Shown here: piece after piece, positions 60,196 through 64,000 of the stretch
How the letters are laid out: every line of letters starts with the position of its first letter
How positions within the stretch are numbered: position 1 is the first letter of the stretch
Origin: Sacculina carcini
Taxonomy: Eukaryota > Arthropoda > Thecostraca > Sacculinidae
DNA length: 64,000 nt
Direction of reading: 5' to 3'
Assembly: GCA_916048095.2 (NCBI GenBank)
Contig: OU696576.1
Span: 856,001 to 920,000 of the forward strand
Notes under the pieces: model-generated
Database searches by the model: none
What the model saw: the letters and a program-made list of their open reading frames with translations, nothing else
Told to the model about the DNA's origin: nothing
Program-made: the position numbers and the translations under genes

Positions 60196-62702
60196 AAACT
60201 GACTGGACACTGTGTCGCACCAGACACCACTTGCCACACGTCACAATTGTTCTCAACAACTTGCATTAACTAACATTAACATCGCTATGCTGTCTGGTGG
60301 CAAATCGTAATTGACACAACAAACATGAGTCAACTCTCAGCTGTTACCCTGTGGAAGGGGCTCACAATACTTGCACCGCATCTCCGGCGTGTCGTGAAAG
60401 GCGACTAATGGACGGTCGGACTGTCGGCGACTAAACCGGCAACCCCGCTGGATTTATTCAGTGTGGAGGGTGGCTAGACACCCAGCAGGAACAAGTAAAA
60501 CACCTGTCAAAGAGCGGATGAGCTCCTCACAAGAGCCAACGGTCATCTAGCACAAACATGGAATTGCAGCTTTGCTGTGACATCTGTGCTGCTTCTCTAT
60601 TACTCCTTCTATCTTTCTTGCATTTCTCTTCATTCTGATATTCTTGCCGCAATCTCAAGCTGTGTGGACAGGGCGAGGATATGAATGGTGGCAGCGGCTA
60701 TTATTGCCATCACTACTGTCAGAGTCCGTATTTCTGGTCGAGCCAATGATGTAACTTGTAATAACACTTCCTACAAGTTCCGTCCTCTGAAGACACTGAA
60801 AGCAGGCGACAATGAGTAGCTTGGCAGCTATGATACCCCCGCCTCTGAGCGGCTAATACTTTCCTTTGTGAAAGGGGGACCTGTAGCCACTCTTTGTATT
60901 TGAGCGTCACGGACAACTGTATTTTTCACGCAATAGTCTCGACAGCAGAAATAAATGAGTCACAATGATGAGTGATATGTTTTGAGATGTTTTATATGTC
61001 GTGACACAGATTATATTTAAAATAATAGTGTATAATTACAGATAATCGTATAGACATTTTATAATGACAAAACTACATTACATCATATTCACGTGTTTAT
61101 ACCCAAAACAACCCCTTGTGGTTTAGCATGATGATGATAAGCAGATTAAAAGTAATTGACTATAACTTCTACATTATTGCAGAGGGAGTAGAAAATGAGC
61201 GTGAAAATGAGAGTGCATATAGAACGTTTGATATATATATTGCCAATTAAAACGTTTTAATACATATATTTGCCTTTTGAATAATTTTAAAATTATCAAT
61301 TCACTTGGATTAAAATAGCACAACAACAACCGCCAATAATACAGGCATATTATAATGACATTCTTGATAATACAACACCCACGCAACAACGTCAAAATAG
61401 GTGGGATTTTTGGCTGCGAATTACAAGCGGCTATAGTGCATGTCGGCTTGTTGGTTGTTTCTTGTGTTAGTCGGTAAGTTATATATTTAAAAATTTATAT
61501 TGAATTCCCATATCTTCAGATAATTGAACAATATTTTTATTTTGGGCTCCAGATGTCATTGGTAATAGTTAAATCTATCAATATGAAATTGGATTAATGT
61601 TGATGGTGCAAAGATATAGCAAGTCCTTCGCTATGTTTGAATAAATACATAGTAAATTTTTAGATTTTTTGACAAGAATATTTAATGCTGATATGTTTTG
61701 AATGACTGAAGGATATTATATCAGCGGTGATTTTTTATCAGCGGATTGTTATTTGTAGTCCTTCCGACACTGCTTACAGTGATAGTCTGATTTAGTTGCT
61801 CTTGTTGTTTTACCGCGATAACTCTAAAATACTGACTTCAATGATGAATATATTGTTGACCACACAGGCAATCCGAACAACTAATAGTGAAGAGGTATCA
61901 AAATGCTCACAAGCCACTATACTTGTGTCACAAAGTCCTAGTCAGCCACACCTCCTAACGCCCTATGTTTACATCTTGAATGCCTATATTCTCATCCCCC
62001 ACACCTCCCAACGCCCTACTACGCTCCTATGTTAACATCTCGAATGTCTCTGTTCTAATAATCTCCCTTATGCCTAGTCGACACCGTCTTTTATACGGAC
62101 CCTCGGGCCTTTTCACGCACGCACGCAGTGCACGCATTGTGGGTCGGCTCTACAGACAACACATTACACAATGTCAGCCACCTGGGTACAGGGCTACCTC
62201 AAGCAGTAATTAACGATAGGCCCTAGTGGTGTTTTTACTTCTGAGGATACGCAGGTATACGCCCTGTTTCAACACATAGTCAGTAGCAAGCGCTCAGAGC
62301 ATGCTTGCTAGTACATATGTGCACCTATTCCGAAATCAGCTCGACGCAAGTAGATTAATGATACGACGTTGCAAATACACAACCTTTGAATCAGTCAAGC
62401 TTAAAAGCACTTCTCGATTCTACACAATGTAACACACGCACATACGCACATGCACGCACACACCTAACTACGAACTAACTACACCTATTGTTAATTCACA
62501 CACTACCTTTGATTCAACACGCGCGTGGGAATATTTAGTATAGCTGCTAAATTAGCCTAGTAGAAACGCAACACAAAATAAATAAAGAAACAGAAAATTT
62601 GACGCGACTGAAACTTGGTTGCATTATTGGATGTATTGTTTATTTTTATTTATTATTTTGTTTTCAAACTTTTTCTCTCCATAATTCCTTCGTTTTTGAA
62701 CT
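60196..62702. other. Intergenic sequence, no gene seen
   Basis: Contains a GTCGTGAAAGGCGACTAATG block (about 60,393), a phrase common in invertebrate retroposons, followed by GC-richer sequence to about 60,560, and otherwise AT-rich DNA. No convincing coding stretch on either strand. Confidence 0.6.
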
Positions 62703-63150
62703 CTCTACATCAGTGGTTCCCAACCTGGGGGTGAATTACCCCCTGGGGGTAATTTAGCAATTGTTCGGGGGTAATGTAGGGGTGACAGGAAAACGTTAAG
62801 AATTCTGAAATTCAAGAAAACATTGCGGTACCTTGTATTGGGATTAATGTTAACTTAGCATATTATGTTTATTGTTTGCATTGTGTGGATGTTGTATTGC
62901 TCATATGGCGTGTTATATATAGTTGTGTGTGCACGCGTGCGTGTGTGTGTGAAGGCTTACAGTAACATGTACAGTAACAAAGGGGTAACATGCTTAATAT
63001 GGGATGCTAAATTGGGTAACAAGCTGAAAAGGTTGGGAACCACTGCTCTACATCATTTGGGCGCTTCCGGCACATGGGACCACCAGTAATGCATGCATTC
63101 TTCCCATGCTACTGAATTTGCCTGTTGTTCATAATACTAATAATGCTGTA
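62640..63150 (+). repeat. Retroposon 3' end copy, split by a MITE
   Basis: CTTTTTCTCTCCATAATTCC before and CATTTGGGCGCTTCCGGCAC after the MITE correspond to the uninterrupted copy at 39,270-39,450, including CTTCCCATGCTACTG. The insertion at 62,711-63,045 is therefore younger than the retroposon. Confidence 0.7.
62711..63045. mobile_element. Nonautonomous hAT element, 335 bp, intact 8 bp target duplication
   Basis: Left end CAGTGGTTCCCAACCTGGGG, right end AGGTTGGGAACCACTG (perfect 15 base inverted match CAGTGGTTCCCAACC), flanked by CTCTACAT at 62,703-62,710 and 63,046-63,053. No transposase. Confidence 0.9.
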
Positions 63151-64000
63151 AATATATATTGATGTCTGGCGTATCACGAACATGTTTATCACGTGATGTT
63201 AATGTTCGTACATTTAGTGTTAGTTCTTCATTGAGAGCGGATATTTGAATTTAATTGGATTGTGGATTGTGCTGGAGTGAGGATTTTGTTGATGAGATTC
63301 GTGTTGTTAAGGAGCGATAATCCACCTGGGTTGGCTCCTGTTGCAGTCGTTCGGTGGTTGAATTAAAAATGGTGAGATTTGTTGAGATAGGAAGATATTT
63401 AGTGTGCATAATTAATTGTGTGTTGATATTTGGGTGTATACTTTCTTTGTCGTTTCATTAGTGTTTTAAATACAAAGTTTTACAAATAATAACAATAAAG
63501 AATGGGAAAATGAAGGATAAAGGAGAGAATTGGACCATAATGTTGCAAATTTGGAATCGCAATTTATGTAAATTTCGGCATTTTGATGCATGTTATAATG
63601 GTGACATGCTTTTTTGAAATTTACCGCAACTGCCACTTATACAGTGCGGGTTAGAATGCTTAAAGCTAAGAGTTTTTATCATGAACGATATTACTAGCGC
63701 AGTGAAAATTCACGAGCAAATCTTACAGTTGAATCTTATAGTTTCGATTTGATCGTATAAATATAGTGCGGATATATAAATATAAATATAGTGCGGAATT
63801 ATTTGTTATTGTTGCAAGTGTAATGAATCAGTGAGGGTATTTATCGGTAATGATATCGATAATGTTTTCTTCGCTTCTCGATACTATAAACATATAGTTT
63901 CTGGCTTCTAGTGGTTTAACGGCATGTATTTATGATACCGGGGCTCTCCCGGGTTGGTTTTTAGTTTTTCCACTCACTATTCTTCCAGTGATTGGATTTG
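63151..64000. other. Terminal AT-rich sequence, no feature seen
   Basis: No open frame of note, no microsatellite. ATAAATATAGTGCGGAATTA-like pieces recur at about 63,755-63,800 (GTGCGGATATATAAATATAA). Confidence 0.5.

Noticed and set aside
60700..60920. Minus-strand 65-codon Cys-containing frame
   Set aside because: No recognisable domain, no splice context, lies next to retroposon-like sequence.

Overview
The window is nuclear DNA of an invertebrate animal. The genes are cut into many short exons, introns are 0.1-9 kb long, and the proteins are animal orthologues that I recognise by homology. The introns are filled with CA/TG microsatellites, minisatellites and transposon debris (Helitron-like, CR1-like LINE, tRNA-derived SINE, hAT and other MITEs, a foldback element). 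I cannot fix the phylum from the sequence. One UBR1/UBR2-type gene, rather than the two paralogues of vertebrates, fits an invertebrate. Nothing prokaryotic, organellar or viral was seen.

Two complete or nearly complete genes run head to head from a shared 1.2 kb upstream region near 36.3-37.5 kb. On the minus strand, from 36,264 down to 218, lies a UBR1/UBR2-type N-recognin (E3 ubiquitin ligase of the N-degron pathway). I place 27 exons coding for about 2,170 residues, with UBR box, ClpS-like domain, coiled/basic segment, RING and C-terminal cap. All junction phases agree except around exons 22-24, where one small exon is still missing. On the plus strand, from 37,508 to 57,264, lies SLMAP: FHA domain, long coiled coil and a C-terminal tail anchor. 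It has 17 exons, every phase agrees, and it codes for 789 residues. A third gene, on the plus strand at 59,137-59,892, resembles the GBD/FH3 region of formins. It is a single open frame and carries an in-frame 57 bp duplication with stop codons at its end.

Layout: 0.2-0.9 kb UBR C-terminus; 1.2-9.4 kb UBR intron 25, packed with Helitron-like copies, hairpin-bearing tandem units and a CR1-like LINE; 9.7-22.2 kb UBR exons 10-25; 23.0-25.2 kb a 14 bp minisatellite; 25.2-30.8 kb UBR exons 2-9; 31-36 kb UBR intron 1; 37.5-42 kb SLMAP FHA exons; 42.4-43.55 kb a 41/45 bp minisatellite; 43.6-54.1 kb SLMAP coiled-coil exons, with a decayed multicopy gene at 44-45.3 kb; 55.7-57.1 kb a foldback element; 57.2 kb the SLMAP tail-anchor exon; 59.1-60.2 kb the formin-like frame; 60.2-64 kb no gene seen, with one hAT MITE that has an intact target duplication.

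The most striking structure is not a gene. In both genes the dinucleotide repeats follow the direction of transcription. (UG)n sits just upstream of most 3' splice sites, and at least eight introns also carry (CA)n towards the 5' end. The order is always CA first and UG last in the transcript, so the two intron ends could pair and bring the splice sites together. Three introns start with GC instead of GT, SINE copies and minisatellites lie within a few tens of bases of splice sites, and one UBR-box exon has a partial duplicate inside a microsatellite.
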